From Mucilaginibacter terrenus (GTDB lineage: Bacteria > Bacteroidota > Bacteroidia > Sphingobacteriales > Sphingobacteriaceae), in NCBI RefSeq assembly GCF_003432065.1, contig NZ_QWDE01000002.1, positions 496,001 through 560,000 on the forward strand: a stretch of DNA of 64,000 nt. The letters run 5' to 3'. The notes beneath the pieces were generated by a model. That model was not told the DNA's origin, searched no databases, and saw only the letters and a list, made by a program, of their open reading frames with translations. The position numbers and the translations under genes are program-made. Positions 44,881-54,323 of this stretch are shown one piece after another. How positions within the stretch are numbered: the stretch's first letter is position 1; each line of letters opens with the position of its first letter.

Positions 44881-45147
44881 ATGGAAATAAGAATTAATAT
44901 AAAAACGAAAGTCATTAATTGGCATGGTGTAATATCGCGGAATAGTACCGTTGAAATATACCAGTCTATCTGCCTTCCTCTATTTGACTATTTTACGCGT
45001 CATATTGATCCGCGGCTATTGGAGCGGCGCGACAGAAATTATCCTAAGGGGCAGGCTGCTTATTTTCTTTCGCTGGTATTTGGTGTATTTGTTTGCTCAC
45101 GGATTTATATGAGCGGTGCTGAATTAAAGGCTATAACAACAGCCTAA
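44881..45147 (+). CDS. Possible 88-aa protein of unknown function
   Basis: An ATG at 44881 opens an 88-codon frame (MEIRINIKTKVINWHG...) with one weak hydrophobic segment (AAYFLSLVFGVFVCS). No family is recognised. A good terminator follows 13 bases after the stop, which supports a transcribed gene. It is divergent from the DUF547 gene with only 39 bases between. Protein-like composition is modest, so it may be a chance frame. Confidence 0.4.
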   Translation: MEIRINIKTKVINWHGVISRNSTVEIYQSICLPLFDYFTRHIDPRLLERRDRNYPKGQAAYFLSLVFGVFVCSRIYMSGAELKAITTA

Positions 45148-45159
45148 CATGAAGACACA

Positions 45160-45194
45160 AAGCGTATGGGATCAACTCCCATACGCTTATTTTA
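45160..45194 (+). terminator. Rho-independent terminator
   Basis: AAGCGTATGGGA (45160-45171) and TCCCATACGCTT (45177-45188) form a perfect 12-bp stem with a 5-nt loop, followed by ATTTTA. Since both sides are convergent, it can end transcripts of the 88-aa ORF and of the HbpS-like gene. Confidence 0.75.
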
Positions 45195-45256
45195 AAGGAT
45201 CGGCTATGTAAAGAGATTAACAAACTGCCGAAATGGATTTGTTCCAATAAATGTAA

Positions 45257-45658
45257 CTATTGAACAACAGCTGCACCCGCCACAGCCACCTTGTAGTCGT
45301 CTTCTACCGTACTACCGGATACGCCGATAGCGCCTATAACTTCACCTTCCGTATTTTTGATCACCACACCACCGGGAAAAGTAATGAGGCCACCGTTGGA
45401 ATGCTCGATATTATAAAGTGGCTGGCCGGGTTGAACCAGCGCGCTTAGCGCGGCGGTATCCATAGTAAACCACGCGGCAGTTTTTGCTTTTTTGAAGGAA
45501 ATATCTACCGAGCCTAACCAGGCTCCGTCCATACGGGCAAATGCAACCAGGTTACTTCCTGGATCTACCACGCATATATCCATTTTTGTGTTGATCTCAG
45601 CTGCTTTAATCTTGGCGGCTGCTATGGCCGCTTCTGCCTGTGCTAATGTAATGTTCAT
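45257..45658 (-). CDS. GlcG/HbpS-family protein
   Basis: A 133-residue protein: [19 protein letters not shown] at the N-terminus, [20 protein letters not shown] and [20 protein letters not shown] are those of the GlcG/HbpS (heme-degrading-like) family. Function in this group is poorly known: heme binding has been shown for HbpS, others are of unknown role. It is coded 13 bases downstream of the monooxygenase gene, same operon. Confidence 0.88.
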   Translation of the reverse strand: MNITLAQAEAAIAAAKIKAAEINTKMDICVVDPGSNLVAFARMDGAWLGSVDISFKKAKTAAWFTMDTAALSALVQPGQPLYNIEHSNGGLITFPGGVVIKNTEGEVIGAIGVSGSTVEDDYKVAVAGAAVVQ

Positions 45659-45671
45659 GTATAGTTTTATA

Positions 45672-45965
45672 TTATTTAATTGCTAAAAGGTCTACTTTCT
45701 CTATGATGGGATCTTTGGCTAAAAGTTCGGCCGCGTTGGCCATTAAGGCTTCAGCAATCTTCCCATCTAAATGGGCTTGCCTGCCTTCTTCGGTCTCAAA
45801 GGTGTCAAATATGCCAAAGGTTGACGGACCTAATTGCAGGGCATACCATCGTACCGTATCCGGTTCGGCTTCGGCCAGTGGTAAAGCGCTTTTCAAAAAT
45901 GCCAGGACGTCTTGTTCTTTACCGGGTTTGGCTTCTACCCGTGCTAATAATGCGAATTTTTCCAT
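45672..45965 (-). CDS. Putative quinol monooxygenase (ABM domain)
   Basis: A 97-residue protein with an antibiotic-biosynthesis-monooxygenase (YgiN-like) dimeric alpha/beta-barrel pattern: [20 protein letters not shown], then [19 protein letters not shown]. Such small enzymes oxidise quinols without cofactors or act in stress response. It lies with the HbpS-like gene and may be controlled by the AraC regulator just upstream. Confidence 0.87.
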   Translation of the reverse strand: MEKFALLARVEAKPGKEQDVLAFLKSALPLAEAEPDTVRWYALQLGPSTFGIFDTFETEEGRQAHLDGKIAEALMANAAELLAKDPIIEKVDLLAIK

Positions 45966-46048
45966 GATGATGTTTTTTATGATACAAAGTAAACATCATC
46001 ACATTAAAACTGTGTGGAAACTCCGGTTCAAAAACTTACGAAAAAAGG

Positions 46049-46891
46049 TCAATCTTCGATCACCTGGCTTGGGCTTTTACCAAATTGCGCTTTGTAGGCT
46101 GTACTGAAATGAGAGAGATTTTTATACCCGGAACTATTGGCCAATTCGGACGGCTTCGTTTTTCCGGATGCTAACAATTGCTTTGACCGCTCCAGCCTTT
46201 TGGTTTTAAACCAATTACCCGGCGTTTTCCCGAAGACCTCTATGAAATGCCTTTTAAAGGTAGATAAACTCATATTGCATAAAAAAGCCAGTTCTTCCGT
46301 GCGTAGGTTGGTGTATTTATTCGCTTCGATGGTGTTTTTAAAAGACAGGTCGCTGTCATTTTGAAGCGTATTCAATAAGAATGGACGCATCGTATCCTTA
46401 TACCTGTCCAACAGGTAAATCATAATCTCCTCAAATTTTACTTCCAGCAGCTCTTGTGAAAGTGCCCGGTGAAGTTTAAAATGAACGGAAAGTGAGTTAA
46501 TAAATGCTTTTACAAAATCGTCCTGTTCTACAGTAAAGTATGGCGTTGGTGGGTTTGGCCCTTTCACAGGCGGGCTGATCAATTCCTTTTTTAATAACAG
46601 GTTGGTGAGTTTCGCTTTGGAGAAAAAGATCAGGATGCTTTTATAATTTTCAGAGCCATAGCACTTTTCTGTCATCAGGTAGTTACCCTGCGCAATCATC
46701 AGCGCTTTGGTATTATCAAGGTGAATGGCCGAACCGGCATCGTAAATATCCTTTTGCCCCTGTATCAGAAAACTGATCACATACTGGTCGATGGTCACCT
46801 TACTGCGGTTCATGATATCTTTGATATCATAGTTATAGACCGACAGGTCACCGGCATTTTCCCCGAACAAATTTTGTGGTAATTTTGTCAT
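46049..46891 (-). CDS. AraC-family transcriptional regulator
   Basis: The start at 46891 (MTKLPQNLFG) is preferred over the codon at 46927. The 280-residue protein has an N-terminal cupin-like sensor (ISFLIQGQKDIYDAGSAIHL) and a C-terminal AraC domain: two helix-turn-helix units, LRTEELAFLCNMSLSTFKRHF and KPSELANSSGYKNLSHFSTA. It is of the ExsA/PchR-like type common in Bacteroidota and probably controls the monooxygenase/HbpS-like pair downstream. Confidence 0.9.
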   Translation of the reverse strand: MTKLPQNLFGENAGDLSVYNYDIKDIMNRSKVTIDQYVISFLIQGQKDIYDAGSAIHLDNTKALMIAQGNYLMTEKCYGSENYKSILIFFSKAKLTNLLLKKELISPPVKGPNPPTPYFTVEQDDFVKAFINSLSVHFKLHRALSQELLEVKFEEIMIYLLDRYKDTMRPFLLNTLQNDSDLSFKNTIEANKYTNLRTEELAFLCNMSLSTFKRHFIEVFGKTPGNWFKTKRLERSKQLLASGKTKPSELANSSGYKNLSHFSTAYKAQFGKSPSQVIED

Positions 46892-47055
46892 TGGCCTAAA
46901 AACGTAATAGTGCTCAAATATATACAAACCGTACTAAAAGTTATTGGACTATCCCTTTTGATGGGAGAGTATCGCGTTATTTGAAAAAGTTTCTACCTCG
47001 GCCCCTAAATACTTTGGCCATTTCTAAATAAAGTTTATTAGGAAAGCGTTAACAC

Positions 47056-48273
47056 TTACATTTTCATTCCAGCCATATTATCGCCGGTTCCATTCTTAAA
47101 TATAGCCTCACTATTCAACAAATAAGCACCGTTGGTCACCACGATATCCCCTTTATTCAAGCCCGATAGTATAGCTACATAGTTCTGATTGCCATTACCG
47201 GGTTTGATCATTCTCGGTGAGAAACTACCATCCGTATTTTTAACCCAAACCCTGCTGCCTTTTCCATCCGTTAAAACAGCTGATGCCGGAACTGCTAATG
47301 ATTTGTTAGCTGTGCTTCCTATGGTTAAATATGCCAGCATACCCGGTCTGATCGCGCCTTGCATATTAGAAATACTGATTCTGACCAGATCTACTTTGGA
47401 TGCATCTGATAATTCAGGGTTTATAAATTCAACCTTTCCTGCGATGACCTGCCGACCAAGATCGGGAAACGATACGTTTACCCGGTCATTGACCTTGTAA
47501 TTATTGGCTTCATTAGCGTAAAGTTGAGCCTCTACCCATAAATTGTTCAAAGACTGCGTTTTTAAAACAGTCATTCCCTCCGTTACATAGTCCCCCTCGT
47601 GGACAGCGATATCGCTTACGGTGCCGCTCACCTTGCTCAATATCACTGTTGAAGCAGATACTTTACCTGAGGCTGCTAAGCTATTGATCTGCGATGCTGA
47701 CAAACCCCATAACTGCAATTTGCTTTCTGCCGCGTTGATCAGTTGCTTGTAATCCACATCCGGGTTATGCAGCAATTTTTGTTGCTGTTTAGCTAATAAG
47801 TATTCTTTTTCAGCTTCCTGGAGGTTTTCGCTGTAAATGGAATAAACAGGTTGGCCGATGGCTATCTTTTCGCTAATTGCCCTGACGAACAATTGCTGAA
47901 CCCTACCGGCTGATCTCGCGCTCAGTTCCTGTGCGCCGGTCTCATCAGTGGTCACGGTTCCGTTAAGCGTTTTTTCGTTACCTGTATTTTGTTCCTTTAC
48001 GGTATCTGTCTGAATGGCTGCCAGTTGAATCTGCGTTGCGGTCAGTATGATTTTATCGGTGGCCATATCGCCCATCGTACCGGTCAATTCAACTTTAATG
48101 AGTTTCATTGCGCAAATGGGGCAATTACCGTCATGGTCTTCATGAACCTGCGGGTGCATGGAACAGGTATAATAAGCTTTCGCTGTTGTTTTCGCCGCCA
48201 TAACCTGCGGCTTCGGTTTGCAGGCTGACATAGCCAGCATAAACACTGTTATCCATATTTTGATCTTATTCAT
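47056..48273 (-). CDS. CusB-like RND adaptor with N-terminal heavy-metal-binding domain (1)
   Basis: The ATG at 48273 gives a lipoprotein signal ending MSAC (Cys18). The 405-residue protein then has a small metal-binding domain YYTCSMHPQVHEDHDG...CPICAMKLI, followed by lipoyl, hairpin and barrel domains of the CusB type (GTVSDIAVHEGDYVTEGMTV). Its start overlaps the end of the other cusB-like gene by 8 bases. It is the last gene of the cus operon. Two different CusB adaptors for one pump are unusual. Confidence 0.9.
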   Translation of the reverse strand: MNKIKIWITVFMLAMSACKPKPQVMAAKTTAKAYYTCSMHPQVHEDHDGNCPICAMKLIKVELTGTMGDMATDKIILTATQIQLAAIQTDTVKEQNTGNEKTLNGTVTTDETGAQELSARSAGRVQQLFVRAISEKIAIGQPVYSIYSENLQEAEKEYLLAKQQQKLLHNPDVDYKQLINAAESKLQLWGLSASQINSLAASGKVSASTVILSKVSGTVSDIAVHEGDYVTEGMTVLKTQSLNNLWVEAQLYANEANNYKVNDRVNVSFPDLGRQVIAGKVEFINPELSDASKVDLVRISISNMQGAIRPGMLAYLTIGSTANKSLAVPASAVLTDGKGSRVWVKNTDGSFSPRMIKPGNGNQNYVAILSGLNKGDIVVTNGAYLLNSEAIFKNGTGDNMAGMKM

Positions 48274-49522
48274 GGCCATTTGTTTTAATGAAGCTTTCAC
48301 TGTCTGATAAATATTGCGCATTGGATGCCAGGCTATCGGTCGATGATAACCCTTTAGTGATCTGTATCTCCTTGTTATTTTTGATCCCGGTGTAAACCTG
48401 TTGCGCTTTATACAAGCTACCTTGTTTGAGCCAGACTATTTGCGTCTGTCCCAAGTTAAGTAAGGCAGATCGCGGTATCCATAAACCATTTGTTTCGCCG
48501 GTTTGAATGACCGCTTTAATCAGGCTGTTCACTTTTAATTCATGATCCATATTGTCGAGGTAAACCCTGATGCTCGTGGCCTTATCGCCCTCCTGTAGGG
48601 TTGGCTCGATAAAGTTGACTTTCCCGACAATCGTTTTGCCTGGCATGTCCGGCAAGTTGATCTGCACCTGTTGATTAAGTTTTAAACTTGAAACCTGTGA
48701 GCGATCTATTTTAATAATAGCCCAAAGCATGTGCGGGTTGACCACGTTGAATAAGGTTTGCCCTTTTTCTACATACATCCCCTCTTTAATAGTCAACGGG
48801 AGGTTGTTAGCAAAATCCGCAGTCGTTTTATTTTCTGTACTACCCGCCATTTGGCTATGTGCTACGTCATGTACATGACCTTCGTAAAGACTATAAACCG
48901 GCAGGCTATAAAACGCTTTACCTGTTTTAATGACCTGTTCTAGTTGTGTCAGCGTCATGCCTGATAGCAGCAGTTTTTGACGAGCCGCGTTGATCAGCCC
49001 CGTTTCCTGTGCGGAGTTTTTGCTAACGAATAGCAGATCCTGCTGCGCGGTTAACAGGTCAGGGCTGTAAATATCAAAGATGCGCTGCCCTGCGTGGATC
49101 TCCTGGAATGCGTATTTGATATACAGTTTTTCGATCCGGCCTGAAAAACGGGAGGCGATATTATTAAATGTCCGGGTATCAAAATCCAGGTAGCCGTCGC
49201 CGGAAATTTCGGTAGCAACCGTCCTTTGTTCCGGCATAACATATCCTACTGACGAAATAACATTGCTGTTTACCGGTTGCAAAACCGTATTCAGCTTGAT
49301 GCCTGCACCTTCGCTGGCCTGGCCTGATTTCTTAACCAGGTTCATCCCGCAAATGGGGCAACTGCCCGGATGGTCTTCCATGATCTGCGGGTGCATCGGG
49401 CAGGTGTATTTGACATCGCTTTTTGCCTGAACCGCAACTGGCGCAGGTTTGGGATTTGAGCAGGCTGTTAAAAAAATCACCACAATGCCTAAGCCCATGA
49501 GTACAATCTTAATGTTTTTCAT
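48266..49522 (-). CDS. CusB-like RND adaptor with N-terminal heavy-metal-binding domain (2)
   Basis: The start at 49522 (MKNIKIVLMGLGIVVIF) leads to a lipobox LTAC; Met at 49534 is possible too. The 418-residue lipoprotein has the metal-binding domain YTCPMHPQIMEDHPG...CPICGMNLV and a CusB-like adaptor body (RFSGRIEKLYIKYAFQEIHA). In CusB, Met residues near the N-terminus take Cu(I)/Ag(I) from the periplasm. It overlaps the cusC gene end by 14 bases, and the next cusB-like gene by 8. Confidence 0.9.
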   Translation of the reverse strand: MKNIKIVLMGLGIVVIFLTACSNPKPAPVAVQAKSDVKYTCPMHPQIMEDHPGSCPICGMNLVKKSGQASEGAGIKLNTVLQPVNSNVISSVGYVMPEQRTVATEISGDGYLDFDTRTFNNIASRFSGRIEKLYIKYAFQEIHAGQRIFDIYSPDLLTAQQDLLFVSKNSAQETGLINAARQKLLLSGMTLTQLEQVIKTGKAFYSLPVYSLYEGHVHDVAHSQMAGSTENKTTADFANNLPLTIKEGMYVEKGQTLFNVVNPHMLWAIIKIDRSQVSSLKLNQQVQINLPDMPGKTIVGKVNFIEPTLQEGDKATSIRVYLDNMDHELKVNSLIKAVIQTGETNGLWIPRSALLNLGQTQIVWLKQGSLYKAQQVYTGIKNNKEIQITKGLSSTDSLASNAQYLSDSESFIKTNGHE

Positions 49523-50738
49523 ATTCCCTTTCATAAGCAACCTGTAAGGTTAAAAGTTCCTGGAGGCGATCTAAGGCCTCCATCCTTGCCGTTTGTAACC
49601 CTTTAATACCATCCAAAACGGATGGGAGATCGCCGGTATTCTGATCGTAGGCCAGCAAGGCTGTTTTATAGCCGTTTTGCAGGGCGGGTATGATATTGAG
49701 ATCGAAGTTCTTCAACTGTCTTTTCTTACTGCCTATGTTCGCCCTTAAACCGCTTAATTGCCCCTGCGCCTGGTTAAGCATATCGGATCTTCTCTGCTGC
49801 AATTCTTCCACTTCGTAGCGGATACCTTTCAGGTTGGCTTTGTATTCTTTGGATGCCCATGGAACAATGGGTATGGTGACCGAAGCCATTAAGATATATT
49901 GATTGGGAAAGCCCCCATAACTGATCATGTGCGCTGCTTGTATACCGAAATCCGGCTTACGTTTGCTGTATTCCACCTGCGCATTCATTTGCTGTAGTTC
50001 TATACTACGGCTTATACCTTTAATATCGCTTCGCTGATAGGCAAGGGTAGCGGTATCGGTTATAACACCTTCGTAATCTTTTAATACGATACCCGTGTCC
50101 ACGAGAAAAACGGTTTGCTTATCCCGGTTCATTAGCGTGTTCAGCATAATGTTCCGCTGGCTGATCTCATTATTTAGTTGCTCTCTCGTGTTATCCAATG
50201 CAAAGAGTTCGGCTTTTGCCTTATAAATATTAGGCAGCTTTTCTTTTCCGTAGATCAGCCGGATATTGGCATCTTTGAGCATATACTCCAACAAGCCTTT
50301 TGTGTTCTCCAATAAGGCCAGTTTCTTTTCCAGCACCACGCGCTCGTAATAGTATTGCTTCGCCTGGGCGATGAGTTGACTTTTTTGATAGTTTTTATCT
50401 TCCGCTGTTACTTTGGACATTCCCTTCATATAATCTTGCTTTGCACGCAGTTTAGCCGGGTTGGTAAACATTTGCTCTGCCTGAATCATAAAAGAACCGC
50501 CATTGGGATTGATCTGGTAAGGCGTTTGGTATTGCCCCGCGCTGATCTTTGGCGCATCGAAGCTTTTAGCACCGGTAGCGTAAGCGTCCTGCGCGCTGAT
50601 CTTGGCATCGTAAGCCTGTAAAGCAGGATTACTGGCTACCCTAACTAAAACGCTGTCTAATGGCAGGGTTTGTGCCGGGGCCGTAAGGCCGGCAATACAA
50701 GCAAGCAGGGTCAATATGATTTGATTTCTTGTTTTCAT
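49509..50738 (-). CDS. CusC-like TolC-family outer-membrane protein
   Basis: A 409-residue protein with a signal peptide ending TAPAQT and long coiled helices typical of outer-membrane factors (LIAQAKQYYYERVVLEKKLA, EELQQRRSDMLNQAQGQLSG). It lies 4 bases after the CusA C-terminal part and overlaps the adaptor gene, so it serves the CusA pump. It lacks an obvious lipid Cys seen in E. coli CusC. Confidence 0.88.
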   Translation of the reverse strand: MKTRNQIILTLLACIAGLTAPAQTLPLDSVLVRVASNPALQAYDAKISAQDAYATGAKSFDAPKISAGQYQTPYQINPNGGSFMIQAEQMFTNPAKLRAKQDYMKGMSKVTAEDKNYQKSQLIAQAKQYYYERVVLEKKLALLENTKGLLEYMLKDANIRLIYGKEKLPNIYKAKAELFALDNTREQLNNEISQRNIMLNTLMNRDKQTVFLVDTGIVLKDYEGVITDTATLAYQRSDIKGISRSIELQQMNAQVEYSKRKPDFGIQAAHMISYGGFPNQYILMASVTIPIVPWASKEYKANLKGIRYEVEELQQRRSDMLNQAQGQLSGLRANIGSKKRQLKNFDLNIIPALQNGYKTALLAYDQNTGDLPSVLDGIKGLQTARMEALDRLQELLTLQVAYEREYEKH

Positions 50739-50742
50739 GTTT

Positions 50743-52635
50743 TTATTCCTTTACCTCCAATACTTCCAGTTTACCGTATTTCTTTAACTCGTATTCCTTC
50801 ACCATTAAAAAGATGAGCGGCGTTACGAGCAAAATATGGGTGGAAGATGTTAACACGCCGCCGATCATCGGCAGTACGATGGGCAGCATGACATCGCTGC
50901 CTGTCCCGGTAGCCCACAATACAGGCACCAAACCAAAAAGGGCAACGCAAACCGTCATCAATTTCGGGCGAAGGCGTTTCACTGCGCCATTCATGACGTA
51001 AAGCCTCAAATCTTCGCGGGTTATGGTTTCTTTGGAATTGCCTTTTAGAATTACCAATTGTTGCATCGCATCGTTCAGGTAAATGACCATCACGATACCC
51101 GTTTCTACGGCAATCCCAAAAAGCGCGATAAATCCAACCGCCACGGCAACCGATAAATGTACCCCGAAGAAATACACCATATATGCCCCGCCGATCAAGG
51201 CGAATGGGATAGAGATCAGGCTAAAGAAAGCTTCGCGGATTGAATGAAAGGCAAAGTATAAACAGGCAAAGATTATCAGGAGTACAACCGGTAATATCAG
51301 TTTTAAAGTATGCTCCGCACGGATCAGGTTTTCATACTGACCACTCCATTCAATGAAGTAGCCTTTCGGCAAAGATTTGACCATGGTGTTCAACCTTTCC
51401 TGCGCTTCCTGCACGGTACTGCCCAAGTCACGGTCACGCACATTAAATAATACCGTGCCACGTAACAACGCATTTTCCGATTGGATCATGGCCGGGCCAT
51501 CACTGATCTTAATATCGGCAACTGAAGATAACGGCACCGGCCCGTAAGATGTTGTTTGCACCAGCGTCCGATTGATGGCCTCCAGGTTACTGCGGTAATC
51601 CTGCGCCAGCCTTACATTCACGCTGAATCGCTGCCTGCCCTCTATGGTGGTTGTTAAATTCATGCCACCCAACGCACTTTCCACTACTTCGTTTACGTCA
51701 TCAACACTTAACCCGTACCTGCCGATGGCATCCTTGTTTACCTGTATATCTATATATTTATCACCGGTGATCGGATCAACATACATATCCTTCACACCAG
51801 CTAAGCCTTGCAGCGCCTGTTTCATTTGATTGGCCAAAACATTAATTGTATCGAGGTTTTGCCCATAAATTTTAAGCCCAACATCGGTACGGATACCCGT
51901 GGACAGCATATTGATCCGGTTAATGATCGGCTGAGTCCAGCCGTTCACCACGCCGGGTATTTGCAGCTTGGCATTCAGTTCATTGATAATATCCTCTTTT
52001 TTGATGCCTTTGCGCCACTGATCTTTTGGCTTTAACAGAATGATGGTTTCCGTCATACTGATCGGTGAGTTATCCGTAGCGGTATTCGCCCGGCCTGCTT
52101 TTCCCAACACATTCGCGACTTCGGGTATGCTTTTAATGATCCTGTCCTGCACCTGTAGCAATTGTTTGGCTTGGGCATTGGATACATCGGGCTGGGTAAC
52201 GGGCATGAATAGGATCGTTCCTTCGTCCAAAGGCGGCATAAACTCGCTGCCGAGGCTTAATAATAATGGTATGCTGACCAGCAAGGCAATGATATTGATC
52301 CCGATGGTTGTTTTACGCCAGGTTACGCACCAATTGAGTATGGGACGATAGAGCCTTTCCAGACCCCGGTTTAGCGGGTTATGGTCGTCCGTCCTTAATT
52401 TCCCTTTCAGGAAAAACGAGATCAGCACCGGTGCCAGCGTTACCGCTAATATGGCATCTATCGCCAGTATAAATGTTTTTGTCCAGGCTAAGGGGCCGAA
52501 CAATTTGCCTTCTTGTCCTTCCAGCAAAAACACGGGGAGGAATGAAGCGACGATGATCAGCGTGGAAAAGAACACGCCTCGGCCAACCTGTTTACAGGAT
52601 GCTTCTATGATCCTGATTCTTTCTGCTGTGGTCAT
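50743..52635 (-). CDS. CusA/CzcA-family heavy-metal RND pump, C-terminal part
   Basis: A 630-residue protein starting MTTAERIRIIEASCKQVGRG, which corresponds to the region after TM4 of CusA. It contains TM5-TM12 and the second porter half (GRYGLSVDDVNEVVESALGG, LRGTVLFNVRDRDLGSTVQE). The Met-rich metal path of CusA would be spread over both parts. The ATG overlaps the stop of the N-terminal part as ATGA. Either this is a frameshifted cusA or the pump is made as two coupled chains. The total length (1054) equals that of a normal CusA. Confidence 0.88.
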   Translation of the reverse strand: MTTAERIRIIEASCKQVGRGVFFSTLIIVASFLPVFLLEGQEGKLFGPLAWTKTFILAIDAILAVTLAPVLISFFLKGKLRTDDHNPLNRGLERLYRPILNWCVTWRKTTIGINIIALLVSIPLLLSLGSEFMPPLDEGTILFMPVTQPDVSNAQAKQLLQVQDRIIKSIPEVANVLGKAGRANTATDNSPISMTETIILLKPKDQWRKGIKKEDIINELNAKLQIPGVVNGWTQPIINRINMLSTGIRTDVGLKIYGQNLDTINVLANQMKQALQGLAGVKDMYVDPITGDKYIDIQVNKDAIGRYGLSVDDVNEVVESALGGMNLTTTIEGRQRFSVNVRLAQDYRSNLEAINRTLVQTTSYGPVPLSSVADIKISDGPAMIQSENALLRGTVLFNVRDRDLGSTVQEAQERLNTMVKSLPKGYFIEWSGQYENLIRAEHTLKLILPVVLLIIFACLYFAFHSIREAFFSLISIPFALIGGAYMVYFFGVHLSVAVAVGFIALFGIAVETGIVMVIYLNDAMQQLVILKGNSKETITREDLRLYVMNGAVKRLRPKLMTVCVALFGLVPVLWATGTGSDVMLPIVLPMIGGVLTSSTHILLVTPLIFLMVKEYELKKYGKLEVLEVKE

Positions 52636-53906
52636 GATCTTTCTTTTTCTTGTGCAATGGCCAAATTGCGGTGTGAATTCTCTACCATGACGATACCGTT
52701 ATCCACGATCACCCCGATAGCCAGAGCGATACCGGTTAAGGACATGATATTGGAACTGATGCCAAAGGCGTTCAGCAAAATAAAACTGGCCGCTATGGTG
52801 ATGGGTATTTGAATGATGATGCTTAAAGCGCTTCGCCAGCTAAAGAGAAACAGGATAACGATAATAGATACCGTGATCATTTCTTCGATCAGCGTATGTT
52901 TGACAGAGTTAACGGCGCTTTCGATCAGTTCACTGCGGTCATAAGCGATTTTGAACTTTACGCCGGGCGGCAGACCTTTTTGAATGTCCGCCATTTTATC
53001 TTTGACCGCATGAATCACCTTATCGGCATTTTCGCCATAGCGCATCACCACGATACCGCCGACCGCTTCGCCTTCGCCGTTCTGGTCAAAAATGCCCAAG
53101 CGTTCATCACCCCCCATTTGAACTGTGGCAATATCCTTTATCCTGACGGGAACGGTTTTAATAACGCCGACACTGATGTTTTCAACGTCGGTTAACGATT
53201 TGATATAACCCAGGCCGCGCACAATGTAACCACTGCCGTTCATTTCAAACTTACGCCCGCCCACATCGTTGTTGTTGCTTTTTACCGCTTTCAATACCTG
53301 CGATAAGGGAATATTGTAATAATTGAGTTTATGCGGGTCGATGCTGACCTGGTATTGTTTTTCAAAACCACCGAAAGAAGCAACTTCACTTACCCCCGGA
53401 ACAGTTTGCAAACCCAGCTTTACATACCAGTCCTGTAAGGCCCGTTGTTCGCCAAGGTTGATGCCTTTGGCCTCCAGCGTGTACCATAGCACATGGCCGA
53501 CACCTGTTCCATCAGGCCCCAATGTTGGGGTGATGCCCGGCGGTAATAAACGCTGCGCATAGTTAAGCCGTTCCAGAACCCGGCTTCGCGCCCAGTACAC
53601 ATCAGCTTTATCTTCAAAAACAATGTAAACAAAGCTCATCCCGAACATGGAAGTGGCCCGGATGGCTTTTATCTTAGGGATTCCCTGCAAATTGCTGACC
53701 AATGGGTAAGTTACCTGGTCTTCCATGATCTGCGGACTTCGGCCCTGCCATTCGGTAAACACGATCACTTGGTTCTCCGACAGGTCGGGAATGGCATCGA
53801 TAGGGTTTTCGCGGACCGCGTAAACACCCCAGGCAAAAAGCCCTATGGCCGCCAGTAGTACGAGATACCTGTTTTTTAAAGACAGGCTTATCAATTGATT
53901 AATCAT
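52632..53906 (-). CDS. CusA/CzcA-family heavy-metal RND pump, N-terminal part
   Basis: A 424-residue protein covering TM1 to TM4 and the first porter domain of CusA: RENPIDAIPDLSENQVIVFT, YPLVSNLQGIPKIKAIRATS, LGPDGTGVGHVLWYTLE and the TM4 proton-relay ALAIGVIVDNGIVMVEN with the single Asp of metal pumps. It ends EKERS at a TGA that overlaps the ATG of the C-terminal part. The break is in the A-rich cytoplasmic loop between TM4 and TM5. One base change in reading frame would join both parts. Confidence 0.88.
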   Translation of the reverse strand: MINQLISLSLKNRYLVLLAAIGLFAWGVYAVRENPIDAIPDLSENQVIVFTEWQGRSPQIMEDQVTYPLVSNLQGIPKIKAIRATSMFGMSFVYIVFEDKADVYWARSRVLERLNYAQRLLPPGITPTLGPDGTGVGHVLWYTLEAKGINLGEQRALQDWYVKLGLQTVPGVSEVASFGGFEKQYQVSIDPHKLNYYNIPLSQVLKAVKSNNNDVGGRKFEMNGSGYIVRGLGYIKSLTDVENISVGVIKTVPVRIKDIATVQMGGDERLGIFDQNGEGEAVGGIVVMRYGENADKVIHAVKDKMADIQKGLPPGVKFKIAYDRSELIESAVNSVKHTLIEEMITVSIIVILFLFSWRSALSIIIQIPITIAASFILLNAFGISSNIMSLTGIALAIGVIVDNGIVMVENSHRNLAIAQEKERS

Positions 53907-53924
53907 CTTAATTGCTTTAATCAG

Positions 53925-53946
53925 CCCTCCGCTTGTTGGCGGAGGG
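53925..53946. terminator. GC-rich hairpin between the small metal-binding gene and cusA
   Basis: CCCTCCGC (53925-53932) and GCGGAGGG (53939-53946) form a perfect 8-bp stem with a 6-nt loop. There is no T run on the minus strand, so it may act as a transcript-stabilising or processing hairpin or a weak terminator between the two genes, rather than a strict terminator. Confidence 0.45.
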
Positions 53947-53955
53947 TTGAATGAA

Positions 53956-54204
53956 TTACATTTTCATTTTTTCTGCTGGTTTCTTTTTGTTGGTCTTTTT
54001 AACCAGCGTCATACCACATTTCGGGCATTTGCCGGGTTTGTCACTAATTACTTCCGGGTGCATGGTACAGGTGTATTGTACTTTTGCAACAGGTTTTACT
54101 TTTTTAGTTTTGGTAGTGTCAGAAACTGGATTGCCTGAATGTGCAGCAAAAGCGGTCGCGACAGAAAACAGAATGGCAATAGCCATCAGCATTACTTTTT
54201 TCAT
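53956..54204 (-). CDS. Small exported heavy-metal-binding-domain protein
   Basis: An 82-residue protein: signal peptide (MKKVMLMAIAILFSVATAFA), a Lys-rich linker, one metal-binding domain YTCTMHPEVISDKPG...CPKCGMTLV and a Lys/Met-rich tail ending MKM. The same domain is found at the N-termini of both CusB adaptors and of the multicopper oxidase in this island. As a single domain it may be a periplasmic metal chaperone akin to CusF in role. Confidence 0.87.
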   Translation of the reverse strand: MKKVMLMAIAILFSVATAFAAHSGNPVSDTTKTKKVKPVAKVQYTCTMHPEVISDKPGKCPKCGMTLVKKTNKKKPAEKMKM

Positions 54205-54232
54205 GTGGTTAAAATTTGAAAATGGATAAATA

Positions 54233-54251
54233 GCATAGGCAAAACCTATGC
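54233..54251. promoter_or_regulatory. Short inverted repeat upstream of the small metal-binding gene
   Basis: GCATAGG (54233-54239) and CCTATGC (54245-54251) are perfect reverse complements with a 5-nt spacer, 28 bases upstream of the start codon at 54204. A loosely similar ATGGC-AAA-GCCAT lies upstream of the DUF3347 gene (near 60757). Possible operator; unproven. Confidence 0.3.
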
Positions 54252-54323
54252 ATGGTTATGAATTAAGATGGATTACGAAAGAATGATAGCCGGGTACAGA
54301 AAGTACGGGCTAAGAGAAACAGG

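Noticed and set aside
52600..52660. Programmed -1 frameshift joining the two CusA parts
   Set aside because: The junction is A-rich and the C-part is in the -1 frame, but no standard X-XXY-YYZ slippery heptamer is in the right phase and no clear stimulating hairpin follows; ATGA coupling or an indel is simpler.
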